In this document: positions 50,608 through 61,796 of the stretch, piece by piece
Position numbering within the stretch: position 1 is the first letter of the stretch
Layout: each line of letters begins with the position of its first letter
Assembly: GCA_023078555.1 (NCBI GenBank)
Contig: CM041198.1
Span: 9,967,836 to 10,031,835, forward strand
DNA: 64,000 bases
Direction of reading: 5' to 3'
DNA from: Ulva prolifera
Lineage: Eukaryota > Chlorophyta > Ulvophyceae > Ulvales > Ulvaceae
Notes under the pieces: generated by a model
Seen by the model: only the letters and a program-made list of their open reading frames with translations
What the model was told of the DNA's origin: nothing
The model's database searches: none
Position numbers and translations under genes: made by a program

Positions 50608-52567
50608 ATACTGTTCTAGTAGATCAAAGACATGTGTATGGAGACGAGGTGATTCAAATATGGTCACACATTCTTCCATCATTGCCACTATTGTTTAGCA
50701 CAGAGTGTGACTCTATATGTCCCGGTGCATTGGCCGTTTTTGCTGTGGAGCGTTAGCATTCACATTACAATGCAACAACATACAAAAGTCGGCCGTTGCC
50801 TGTAACCATCGGATTGCTTGAGCACCTGTGTGCTGCACATCCCGATGTACATAGTGGCAGTGCACGAAATAGTAATTGTGTGTGCCCTCAGTTGCTGCGA
50901 AAAGTAATTTCCAGAGCTGTGGCGAGAGAACCCTAATGCGACGGCCATGTAGGTGGTCGTAAGGGTAATCTAAAGCTGACTCAACAATTCCTACTTTGCT
51001 GGTAATTGATACGGCGCAGGTGTGCTGAACATGCACAAGTACAACACTGGAGGGTGGCCAGAATCTAAGTGGTGTAGTTGCCTGCCGATGCAAACACAGT
51101 CAGTCTGATGCAAATACCTGTTCGTTGGACGGTCTGCACCTGCAGATACAGGCTCGCCAACGTCCTGAAAGGTCGTGACAATGCCTATGAGAGTGTGCGG
51201 TCTTGAATTTGATAATGCTTTGATGAATACAGCAGCACTGTCTGTGATCACACGCACAAGCAAGCATCTATTATGGACCATTGTGCTCGTAGATGTCTTG
51301 AGACTTGCTCTGAAGCCCACCACAGTCCTTTTCAGGAATGCTAGTCCCCGGGACCCTCCTTATTTCTGCAAATACTGCATACAGCTCGCATGGAGCTTCA
51401 CAGGGTAACCAACACAACCGCATTTTCAAGACTTTATACTGCTTGTAATGGGTCACGTGAGTAAGCTGAGTGGGGGCCGCGCAAGTCATACGAGCTCCAA
51501 TTTAAACGAAAATATGCTGTGCAGGTGCAATCCTTTGGCCCATGATACTGTGGAGATGTTGTCCATGCAGGCTTTACTTCGAAACTCTTCGAGAAGCGCT
51601 AGGCACACGATCGGACAAGGCCGTGAAACAAACTGACTCTTGGGGAGGGGCCAGGATGCGGAGGCGCACGAGTACAACGCATCCTTGAAGGGTTCGCTTT
51701 GACTGGAGATGCACATCACAAATTGGTTGCCTGCAGCAGGGCTCACTGTTGACTAGGGTTTTCTGGCCTTGCAGCTCTCATGGGAAGTATGCAAACGGAC
51801 CTGTGTGGTAACTTTCGTGGCAGGAAATGACACTTGTGATCTGTGATCGCAGGCAGACTTGCGGCGCACTGCCGTTTACATGTTGCAGAAGCGCAGGCAG
51901 CACTTGAAATTGCGCGTGCATTCCGGATCGAACCGACCCTTGCTCAAGTCGATGGAGGAAACATTGCTCCAAAGCTTTCTCTGGTGTGGACAGAGGTATG
52001 AAGTTTTACGCACTGCAGCCAGCCGTCTGACGTACCGCAGAAGAAGCATCGTGTTAATGCTCGGAATAATCGTGAAGGATGCCCAACAACCGTGACAAAG
52101 TGAGGCGACAGGTCTTCGTGGTGCAGCCCGCTGCAGCGCGTGGTGGAGTTACATCAAAGCCCTCAAAGCCACCATCATATGCATGGAAGCCTGAAAGTCT
52201 CCGAGCGGCTCCGCGATCGACAGGGAATGATGAGAGAAATGGCCAGTGCGCGGCGGATGAAAACAAGATGTTGCAGCCATGAACGGGTAGGGGTAGCTTG
52301 AGTTGGGGAGCGTTTTGCTGTGTGCTATCGACTCTCTGTCGCGGCTGGAAGCGGTCAAGTGAAAACATGAAATCTCAAGTACAGGTTATAAACTGTCTGC
52401 ACTTTGATGACCTCAGTGCTTTCATTTGTCACCACTGTGTGCTGCTGCGTTGACCTGTGAAGGTAGCTAATGCTTGTCGCTGCTCCGCCTTCCGGTCCAT
52501 AGGGCGACCACTCTATCATAATGACGCTCTATTTGTGTCGTTATCTCCTCATTTAGCATTGCCAGAG
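50608..52567. other. No confident gene; one possible exon
   Basis: The stretch 51851-51995 sits between an AG and a GT and reads ADLRRTAVYMLQKRRQHLKL, then KSMEETLLQSFLWCGQR, suggesting an exon of an unrecognised gene. A short plus-strand ORF at 52079-52282 (MPNNRDKVRRQVFVVQPAAA) could be the first exon of the downstream gene. The rest shows nothing. Confidence 0.35.
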
Positions 52568-54938
52568 ATGGCTCCGAAGCCAATCACGTTCAAAGAAAGG
52601 TGTGGGCGAAAACTGTCACCCTTGTCACGCCGTTTCGGACGAGAGTGATTGTGCGGATGCGGTGTACTGTGAAGGCTTCAGATCACATCAAACAAGCATC
52701 GCCACGTCGAAATGTGTCATGCTGCGATGGATGGGTGGTACACTGGCGTTTGTGCTTCACTCGTCATAGCTGCTGTGAACTCCGCTGTCCAGAGTGTCAT
52801 CCCATCAACAACATAGCGCACAAGGACACCATATCCGAATTTTGGAGCGCTCCAACGGTGAGTTATAGCTCTGTGAGGTGTGTCATGATGCCTGTCTGGT
52901 GCAGCAGCTTGCCAGTGTCCAAGGCAGACTTGAAGCCCACAGGAAGACATCCGGAGGCAGCCAAGACAGCTGCTGTCAACGATCAGCACGCAATTAATGG
53001 AACAGCCAGGAAGCCAATAGTGGAGCGCATTACCGCCAACAATATTGCGGCCCCTCCGACGCCGGCAGCTGCTCCCAGAAGCCGCAGCAACGAGAAGCAG
53101 AAACCGCCCACTACGGCCGTGTCAACATCACCCAAGACTGACATCTCAAATTTGCATCAACCCAGGGAGAACCAGCCTTGGTTAAACAAGATGAAGCGTC
53201 CTTCTTCAGATGTGCCTCAAGCACAGGATGCAGGCGTGCATGCAGAAGAACGCAAGCGCCCGAAATTGGATAAACATCCAAGTGTGCCTGGCTTGGGAGG
53301 GCGTCATGTACCGGCACATAAATCCCAGGTATCGCAGCAGGAGCTGGCAAAACTACGTGGAGATGCAGCCCGAATGGGCGTTTCGCAGCTTCATGAACCA
53401 TGCCGAGGCGTGCGCCAGGTTTCAGTGAGGTACTTTTTTTTTGTCCTGGCCGTGTGCACCAGTGGTCTCACGCTCTTCACAAGCTCAGGAGCATGCTTGC
53501 TTGAGTATGTCCAGCTGAAAGTCAAACCACCAAACTTCGCGCACTTCCTCGATGCGTACACACCAGGACAGCAGCAGCCCGTCCTCGAACGCACAAATGT
53601 CACCTAGGCATGAAGATACCTTGTGCTGTATAGAGAAGACTCTGCTATGCACGTGCTGGAGTCCGGTGTTCAAGTGACCCGTTCCCTGCCACGGCCAACC
53701 GGCCAACAGAACAGAAGCACCAGAGCAACAGAGCAAAGAGCATCGGAGATCCGCACTGGAACAGGAACTGATGCAGCCGGGCCAGCCATCATAGGCAGCA
53801 TGGCATGGCATACTGTCGTACAGCAGTTACGAGAGCAGGCGGTCCAAGAGACAGATCGAGCTCTAGCAGATGCCTCTGATCACTTGAAGACACTTCTGGT
53901 GGACAAGGTCAACAAGCTTGCAGATCTATGTGGTTTCGTTGCACACATCAGCAGTTGTGACTCAGGTGTGCATTGCACGCATATAGGCAACTCGTGTATG
54001 TATCTAACGTAGCATCATTGGTCTGCGTTGTGTGTTGCTTGATGAAGTGCTGCTACTGCAGGAGAGATTGTTGCAACATTTAAACATGCCTCGACACTGA
54101 GAAACGCAGCACAGCACCTCCCATTAGAAGTTCCAGACAGTCCATCTGCTGCTGGGATTAGCGGGCATTCTCCCAGATCTCATTCTGAACTCAATGAAGA
54201 TGACGCCACAGGCTCACCACAGCCCTCACCTTCACCACCCCGAAGTGGACCAATTTTGGATCGAGTTGCGCAAGCACATCCAAGGCAGGATAAGCGTGCC
54301 GCAGTTCCACTGTCGGCCCGTATAGAGCATGGCAATGAGGCGCCTATGAGCTTCCACCGCCGTGGTGAACGCGAAACGCCGCCATTGCCGGTGACTGGTA
54401 GAGAAGATTCGCCGGATGATGTAGAGGAGGTGAAGCGTGAGCCAGCTGGTGTAGAAATTCCAAATGCGAGTCAACGTCCGCGCATCACTCAGGCTTCGGC
54501 ACCCCGTGACAGGGTCAGGCTACCCTCACCACCAAGAGGGGGCAGGCACTTGCTAGCTCATCCGCCCGGTGGTAGGCGCCGGGATGAACGTGGGCCCTCG
54601 TCTGGTTTCCGGATTCCGCCGGAAGTGTACGCCGGTGAGATGGGTCCACCACGGGGGCCGATGGGTGGGCGCGGGTGGATCAGAGATCCTGCTCGCCGAG
54701 GTGGACGTGGACATGACCACCGCGGGGGCTACCATCATGATCAGATGCGTCGGAATCAGAGAAGGTATTCATGTCTCAACATTGCCTTAATCGTCTGTTG
54801 CATCTCGTTTCGAATCGCTTGTTGTGCGTGGTTTGCATCACATGCATGTATGTGGTCAGTCATCTTGCTATCTCCAGGCCATGAGCATTGCTAGTCATAG
54901 GGAAAGTTGTGCTGAGTTGACAACAGCTCTGCAGGTGA
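52568..54938 (+). CDS. Large disordered, probably nuclear protein (unknown)
   Basis: Starts MAPKPITFKE at 52568; an intron ends near 52909. The next exon encodes Pro/Ala/Ser/Lys-rich sequence (RKPIVERITANNIAAPPTPA; MKRPSSDVPQAQDAG; EERKRPKLDKHPS, which looks like a nuclear signal). Further exons: one near 53338-53428 in uncertain frame, one ending about 53965 with a helical part (REQAVQETDRALADASDHLK, then TLLVDKVNKLADLCGF), then about 54063-54772 (GEIVATFKHASTLRNAAQHL; many Ser-Pro sites; Arg/Gly/Pro-rich end with GGRGWIRDPARRGGRGHDHR). The last exon carries only one codon and TGA at 54936-54938. The exon chain between 53.3 and 53.65 kb is unresolved. No domain recognised; Ser-Pro and RGG content suggest transcription or RNA work. 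Confidence 0.45.
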
Positions 54939-55338
54939 GACACAAGCAAGCCAATGCTCAGTGAAGCTTCGTGCGAATATGAACGAATATGAACTACACT
55001 GGATAGCCGTGACAGGAGTAGTTGCAGCTCGGTCATGCCGGTCACAGACCTCAAAGGAAGTCCCGATTTGTCTACCTCAATGCATGAGAGAGTTCCGTGT
55101 ATCTGGGATCAACATGCCCCTTGTAACGTTGACGTGTCCACGACGACAGCGAGTACACGTTTAAAGTATGCCCGATAAGGCGCGCGAGGAATGTGAACTG
55201 CCGCTGTCTGAGTCGAGTGCAAACGGCTGCTTGGTGTTTCCTGAGCGCGGCTTCTGAATGCCTCTTGGCGTATCATCAAGGCAGCACAGTGGCAGTTAAA
55301 ACTCGGAATCTTATTCACCCGGAGGAAGGGACAAAGTA

Positions 55339-56396
55339 ATGCATTCTACAGACAAAAGTGTCGCGATCGCTTTGGAACGGGCGCGAGAGAACGTGCAGAA
55401 GCTCGAGCAGCTGGATACACCAATTAACGATGCGGAGTCGTGGTCTGCGGTGATTGTACAAAGTCTGGCGTTCCATCGAGAGCAGCGCACATACTGGAGA
55501 AACTTGGTGCACGACCTTCCAGCTCACTTGAAGGTATGGCAATGCACGCCTATCATTGTCGTCTCCTTTCAACTGCTATCCTATCTCAACTGGCTCAGCT
55601 TATCGATTTGAAAAACGACGATGGGGCTCGGCTTTAGCTCCTGTGATGCATCAGGCATCGGTGCGGGCTCGGTTGGCTCCTGGGCAGACACCGCTCCTCG
55701 ACAAATCTAGTTTTCATCTGTGCGATCAGGAATGCTTATCGCGGATCTGATCTTGAGCTTCATTCACATGACCATGGCAGTGAGAAACACTTTAACCCAA
55801 GCTGTTGTGTGGGGGCCCTTCGATTGAATCACAGCTGCTTTTTTGTAGGAACAAGTTCTTGCTGAGGACCTTGGTGGACAATTCGAGGTATCTGCAGATA
55901 TAACTGAGAGGTGAGATCATCCCAGCCGCAGCTGGCCTGAGCAGCTTCGAACTGTGGTGGTTCTGCACCCACTGAAGAACCATGCTGCTGTTGCAGGAAG
56001 CCTCTAACCACTCACAAAGCTGTGCGGCTGCCACCACCGACCCCTGAGTCGCTGGCCGCACTGAGACCCACAGCAACGCCTGCTGCGGTAGAATTGCGGA
56101 AGAATAGAGCTGCAGCGGCACTAAGCGAGTCCCCTGATCTTGGCGCTGCAGAATCTCCAGTATCTCCGAGCTCCACATGCTCAGATGGAGCTTTTGCCAC
56201 TCCCGAGCCCCACACATCAACCCGCACAGGTCTGGGTATGAGCGCTCCAGGGGTAGTATCAGCGTCAAGAGATCCACTGCGGAGTGCTAGAGCTTCTCCA
56301 GCGCAGCTACCACAAGGTGGATTGAATGAGCTCCAGGCCGCCTTGGCGAGACGGCGGGGTGGGGACATTTCTGACACCCAACAATACACAGGATGA
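55339..56396 (+). CDS. Novel 218-aa protein with N-terminal coiled coil
   Basis: Three exons, 55339-55533, 55849-55910 and 55997-56396, with GT-AG borders, join in one frame to 218 aa ending in TGA. The first 65 residues are helical (KSVAIALERARENVQKLEQL; SWSAVIVQSLAFHREQRTYW), likely a coiled coil. The second exon is short and acidic (EQVLAEDLGGQFEVSADITE). The C-terminal half is Ala/Ser/Pro-rich and low complexity with Ser-Pro sites, ending LNELQAALARRRGGDISDTQ-QYTG. No known domain. The exact phase match of three exons makes a real gene likely. Confidence 0.55.
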
Positions 56397-57735
56397 CAAG
56401 TCAACAGTTAGATGTCTGCACCAAATTTGAGATTGTTGTAGCTGAAGACCATGCGCATTTCAGCAGCCTATCTGTTGATATGCACTCATTAGTATTTTGT
56501 TGTGTACACACGTGTGGCATGGCATCTGATGCTCGCGCCCGTCTTCCGACCCCTCATTAGGCTGGCCACGGTCCGCTTGGCCGGGTAAGTGTCCCTGCAG
56601 ATTCCCTGGCAAAGCCGACAACATGAGCATGTATGTCCATGTATGACGCTGCCGCCCCATGGCCTGCAGCATTCTGCCAGACAACGGCATAGGCAGCATG
56701 AAACACCATTTGTCAGACTGCAACTGTCATGCTTGTTGCATGTGTCTGTGCTCTGCTGATGTAAAACGTCTCGCCCGTGCCGTGTTCATGGACTATTTTT
56801 AAGAGAGCTGTGCTATCAAAGAAGCAAACGACAAACACGAGCAATCCGCCTCACTGGCTACGACAGAGCTCTTTTCGCTGAAGCTACCTCAGACTATTGC
56901 AATATGATTCGGCCCAGTCTTGTGTGGTCTACATTCACCCAAGCCAAAAATGTCACAGGTATACATGCGTGACCTGGCGATGCCTGGACCAACCTGAGTA
57001 TTGAATACGTCGGGACAAGTACTGGCCAAGTTCGTCTGGCCAGTTCCCACACGATACATCAAGGGCAACTTCGTTCTGTCCATATCACCGTTCAACCTCT
57101 TTAAGCTGCTGCTGTCATGCAAACCGGCCTCACACTGTCTGCCTGAACCAGAAGTGATTACAAAGATGACTGCAAGCTTCTGGAGCTTGGCGTCGAACAG
57201 GACATGCTCCAAACAGCGTGTTTCATGTATCCGCAGGGGTGCCCACAAGTGGAACTCTGATGACTGGCTGCCGCTTGGCTGTCTTCAATACAGTTGGCGC
57301 TGTGCTGAGCAGGTGGGGGACGCCAATCATGGTGAGCTCGTGGACGGGTGCAGGAAGGGGCAGGCATGTGTGCGTGGCCTCGCAGGGGCCTGTGGAAATG
57401 AGCATCATCTACTTCCGGTGCACTGTTCACAGACCTTTTCCACTGGAGCATACAGAGCGCAAACACGCACGCCCCATGAGTCGAAGTACATGATTTGTGC
57501 CGCAAGTATTCTGTATGTTTCATGACGGCTGCGCACGAAGTGAATATATACGAGCCAGGCTGCATGCATGTTACTTCGCGCTGCGGCACCGTCCACCCGA
57601 GCCTGAAGACATCAACATCAATACTTTGCGGAGCACAATGGTACCACGTACTGTAAAGGGCAAATCCGTTCCTTTCCAGATAGTTTGTTCCGGCGCAGCA
57701 CACACGACAGCAAACACGGACTTGCTGATGGACAG
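56397..57735. other. No confident gene; possible minus-strand exons
   Basis: A minus-strand frame at 57248-56889 (HETRCLEHVLFDAKLQKLAV) and one just upstream (57408-57223, ELTMIGVPHLLSTAPTVLKT) both sit next to plausible splice signals and may be exons of an unrecognised gene. The remainder shows only short frames. Confidence 0.35.
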
Positions 57736-59595
57736 ATGTTTGCAATCTTATCCGCCATCATTGTACTGAAAGCTTTGACGTCCCAGTCCGACAGCATCCG
57801 TCAATATGTGACTCCCCTGATCATCAGCCTCATTCTACGACAAATGTGGATTTCGAAACTGCTTCAAAAACTGCGTAGCCCTGTATTGACGCGGATCGTC
57901 ACGATCTCGGCAGACACGGTATGCGTAGAATTCTATGCCGTATCTCTTCCACTGATAGCCTGGTGCGTACTTCATGAAGCTTCATGAGGCTGGGGGCGAA
58001 GCCTAATCGGCATCTGGTGCGTGGCTTCAAGTGCATAACAGCGCAGGAGCGGCCTTCCCGAAGTAGCATGGCTCATGGTGATATTCATGGCGACGCACAA
58101 TTATCTGTGCCTACTCGTCAAGGTGTGTCTACTTGCGGTACCCCTCGGGTGCCATTGAGGCAAAAGTCCATTGGCACTCATGAATGGAGTCTGCACATGG
58201 TACCCAAAGTGGCAATTGAACTAGGACAACTGCCGATGGAAAATGCATGAAGTTCAGAAAATGGCACCTCAGTACTGCACGTGCACCAGTTTGTGCAAGA
58301 GCTGGATGTCATGGTACCCAGACTGTCGGAAGTGGATGATCTCCACCAAAGACACGCTCCTTGGCACCTCCCTACCGGCAGCAGATACGCGTACGTCAGG
58401 TGCTGAACACTATTTCCAAATCGTAGCCGCGACCTCGTCATGAGCGTGCTTGCAGGACCTCCTATGTGCGCCGCGACCCATGCAGTGTGGTGCAAACTCA
58501 GGGCAAATCAAGGAGCTCCGGCAACTAGTCGCAGGGCCAAATGATGTCGCCTGGAATGCTGAATACGGTGCGCCATGCACTTATCAGGGCGTTTGCAGTC
58601 CAGAGCATTTTGACCCTGCAGCCCCGAGTCTGGCACATGTGTCCATCATTCTGCAGATGGGCCCAGGCTATATAGCCACGGCTGCTGCTCTGCAGTGCCT
58701 TGCCCAACTCACACGCTTCAATTTTGTGCTGGAGATTTCGAGAGCTCTGAGTGGGAACGGGGGCTGCCCACTGCCTGCAGGCCTCCCATCATCCCATACC
58801 AGCCTCACGCTCACATACTTTCTGACCCTCACCGGCCTACTGTACCAGCACAATGTCATCTCCCACCAATCTGCTATGGCAGCAAGCCTGGCATCCTTCA
58901 TCTGGGGTATGCTTATCTTGCTCAAAACCATCTTCTGGTATTACCAGTCCTTGTACATCGTCGTCCAGGGAGACCCCCTGAAGGCACTACATGCTGCAGG
59001 AGCATGGATCGGAGTCGGTCGTATATACACTATCATGCACTCTCTTGCAGACGTGCTTGCAGGCATGCTGCTTGCTGTGCTGACCGTGTGCGCCGCCCTG
59101 TTGGCGGCCACCAGCACGTTGGGCTGGATGTCAGCAGCCTCCTTCCTGCAGCCTGTAGCACTGGCAGTCGGCTCCATGCTTGTGTATCCCAAGCCACAGC
59201 GGCGCACACCTTCGTTCTTGGATGCCGTCGCGTTCAATGGTGCTGCTCTAGGCGTGGCAATTGGCGCTCGCTTCGGCATGCATGTGCAGCCGCCGCTTGA
59301 CATCCGCAGCTGGCCGCATTTCCAGGCGACGCTTGCACAGGTGCTCGTTGGGCTGCTTATTTGTGGCTTGGCAAAGGAGGCTGTGGGGCGCATGGCACAA
59401 GCTTGCCTAGGGGTAGTCTTTGGCTTTGCCCCACGGCCGCTGCGCGCTTTGTGGCAGCTGCCAGTGCATGACGAGCGCAGCATGGCTGCCACACCAGCTT
59501 CTAATGTACTAAGCCCTCGGCATCTGGCGAAGGTGCGCTATGAGACTACCAAGCGGCGAATGTCTCGTCTTGACATACCACGTCGCCATGATTGA
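57736..59595 (+). CDS. Sphingoid long-chain-base-1-phosphate phosphatase (PAP2 family)
   Basis: Membrane enzyme that dephosphorylates sphingoid base phosphates, probably in the ER. Exons 57736-57962, 58047-58122, 58456-58567, 58781-58906 and 59000-59595 join in frame to 378 aa. Motifs in order: VCVEFYAVSLPLIAWSG (N-terminal helix, as in the plant enzyme), KDLLCAPRP (PAP2 motif 1, K...RP), AEYGLPSSHTSLTL (motif 2, P-S-S-H, formed only after removing the 58568-58780 intron), and GVGRIYTIMHSLADVLAG (motif 3, R...H...D). Further helices follow to a basic tail. A long open frame runs through two introns, so an unspliced reading would misjoin motif 2. An extra N-terminal exon is possible; the first in-frame ATG seen is 57736. 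Confidence 0.87.
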
Positions 59596-60445
59596 CCTGG
59601 GAGCGTCACAGATTGTGTGTCTCTGCCTATGCACAAAAGCAGCTGATGAATTGGTCGAAGGATCATCCAGATGCATTCTACGTGCAGGATTTTAGCACGC
59701 ATGAGCATTATCAGGTGGATGGGACACATCCCGTGCATCATACAGGACGTATACCGCAGTTCGCGCACGATCAGCATGGAGTGCCAATGGATGTGAAGAT
59801 GTACAGCCGCCTGTGTGCGTACGCAGCTTTGGGTTGGTGTGCTGCATGCGCAAGCCCAGCTGCATTCCAGATGCTAGGCTTAGAACGAGGATAATGGTAT
59901 TGAGCAGGTATAGGAGCAGCTGTCGTATCGGAACGTGGGGTTACAGGGAATGGTACCTCAAGTCATCATTGATGGCAACTCTACCTGTACAAATCTTCAG
60001 TAAGGTTGTAATATCAAATGTATTGCACAGTATTGGCAAGTGGTTGTGACACTGATACCAACATCATCCCTCCAGGTGTCTCCAGCCAGTGTGACAACGG
60101 CAGGAACGGATGTTGTTTCCATAGCATGTAGTGACCAAACGTCACAGCGACATCGTTGGTCAGTCAAGCATTGTGCGCAATGTCTACAGCTCTACGGACT
60201 CCATCCACCATGTCGTCTATACAGTCGCAGATGAAAGCTATCAGAGTCATCACCAACATGAGGTACAATGTTACAATTTGGATCATGAGATGGTGCAGAT
60301 GGCAAACTGACAGCAAGCTGGAACCGTCTTCGAATTAAAGCAGTAGTGACAGATATCAGTGCAATCTCTTGAAAGGAGAACATGCACATGTGTGGTGTCG
60401 CGGGTCAAACGTGCTGGCTGGAGCATTGACAGCATCACTGATCCT
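59596..60445. other. Spacer between convergent genes
   Basis: Contains the 3' UTR of the phosphatase gene; TGTAA occurs at 60007-60011. A short plus-strand frame follows the stop (MNWSKDHPDAFYVQDFSTHE near 59648) but has no match. Confidence 0.35.
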
Positions 60446-61796
60446 TCATACACCTTGACCGGTCCCTATCCCTGTGAGGCCACTGTTGATGTATGCCTGC
60501 TTCAACTGCCTGCGATGCCATTCTTCCTCGATGCGCCCGTATACGTCTAAATACTCTTCAAACGAGAGTTCCACAAGACGCTTACGCGCAGTCGGCCGCT
60601 CATACATGACGGGAGCATCTCCCAGTACAGCAAGTATGGCTGGCGGGATCGTGTGGCGCCCACGTGCCCCATTGGTGACGTTTTCAGCACCATGCCGGCT
60701 TATGAAGCCTCCTTGTTCTCCTCCACACCTCGGTGCGATACCATGACGCGGGCGCTTGTTTGGGGGTGGATCCTCCATCATGCCTGCCTGGCGCCGCACG
60801 CCGGCATGTGCACTAAAGCTGCCTTGCAGCCGTGTTGTGTGGGGAATGCTTGGCTGCGGTTGACGTGCCGTCATGATGTCGCGCCAATTTGATGCAACAG
60901 TGACAGGGGTGGGCAAGGAATGTTGACGCGCACAACCGTCCATGAGCCCAATGAGTTCAGCGCCCAAGCCCTGCATCAACTTAACAGTGCGCCATGGCAT
61001 GATCCAGGATGTACCCTGTAATCAATGTGCATGGTACTTGCAGACCATGCAATGTGGATATCTCAACTACACGCACATCTGATCTGCAACAAAGCAGCAC
61101 TGGATGCCAATCAGGATCAGAGCCAGGGACACGCACAGAATGAAAGGTTGTGCCATTTGCATGAGATCTGACAATGCCAGGCATATGCCCAAATATGTTT
61201 TTGGAGAACTCCCCAAACTTGATCCATGTCACCTCACACACTTCTGCAGCGGTGCTGGTAAATGCAGCATGTATGGCACGTGGGCCCAGAAGAGCCGAAG
61301 TGACACGCGCATAGCCCTGCAGCTTGGTGGGCCTGAGCAGCTGAAAGAGAATCATGTCAGTAACATTATCATCACAATCTCAGTGTAGGCGCACCAACAC
61401 ATAGGCCGCCCTGAACTCGGATATTATAACAACCACGTCCTTTCCCGTGTCCAGTATATCGGCGAAGGTGCGTATACAGGTCTTGGGTATTGGAAGCAGT
61501 CTAGTCAATACGCTGGTGACCGCATGTTCGCGGGTGAAGTTGAGGCCAATGTAGGCGGGACTGGTGCCCGAAGGCGACTGTTTCCGGAAATTGGTTGCAC
61601 TAGTACTTTTTATTTCTTGGGGTTTCTTTTGCAACTCTGTCTGCACCGTATAGGCGCAGTTTACAATCAGATTTGTCCAGTGGTATCGTGTTTCTGAATT
61701 GCCACATGTTGCAGCCGGTGACCTGCTTATAGGCTCTTGCCAACAGGTGGCAACTGAACCGATCACAGAAGCTACTCTATCTGCCGAAGGCTGCAT
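60446..61796 (-). CDS. Unknown protein, three or more exons
   Basis: Minus strand: 61796-about 61400 (ETRYHWTNLIVNCAYTVQTE; PAYIGLNFTREHAVTSVLTR; IRTFADILDTGKDVVVIISE), 61355-about 61000 (LQGYARVTSALLGPRAIHAA; VCEVTWIKFGEFSKNIFGHM; a Trp/Asp/Pro segment SDPDWHPVLLCC), and 60975-60446 (a disordered Arg/Pro part NKRPRHGIAPRC, then RKRLVELSFEEYLDVYGRIE and EEWHRRQLKQAYINSG). Mixed hydrophobic/charged composition and splice-like borders support real coding, but the family is not recognised and the 5' end may lie further upstream. Confidence 0.4.
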
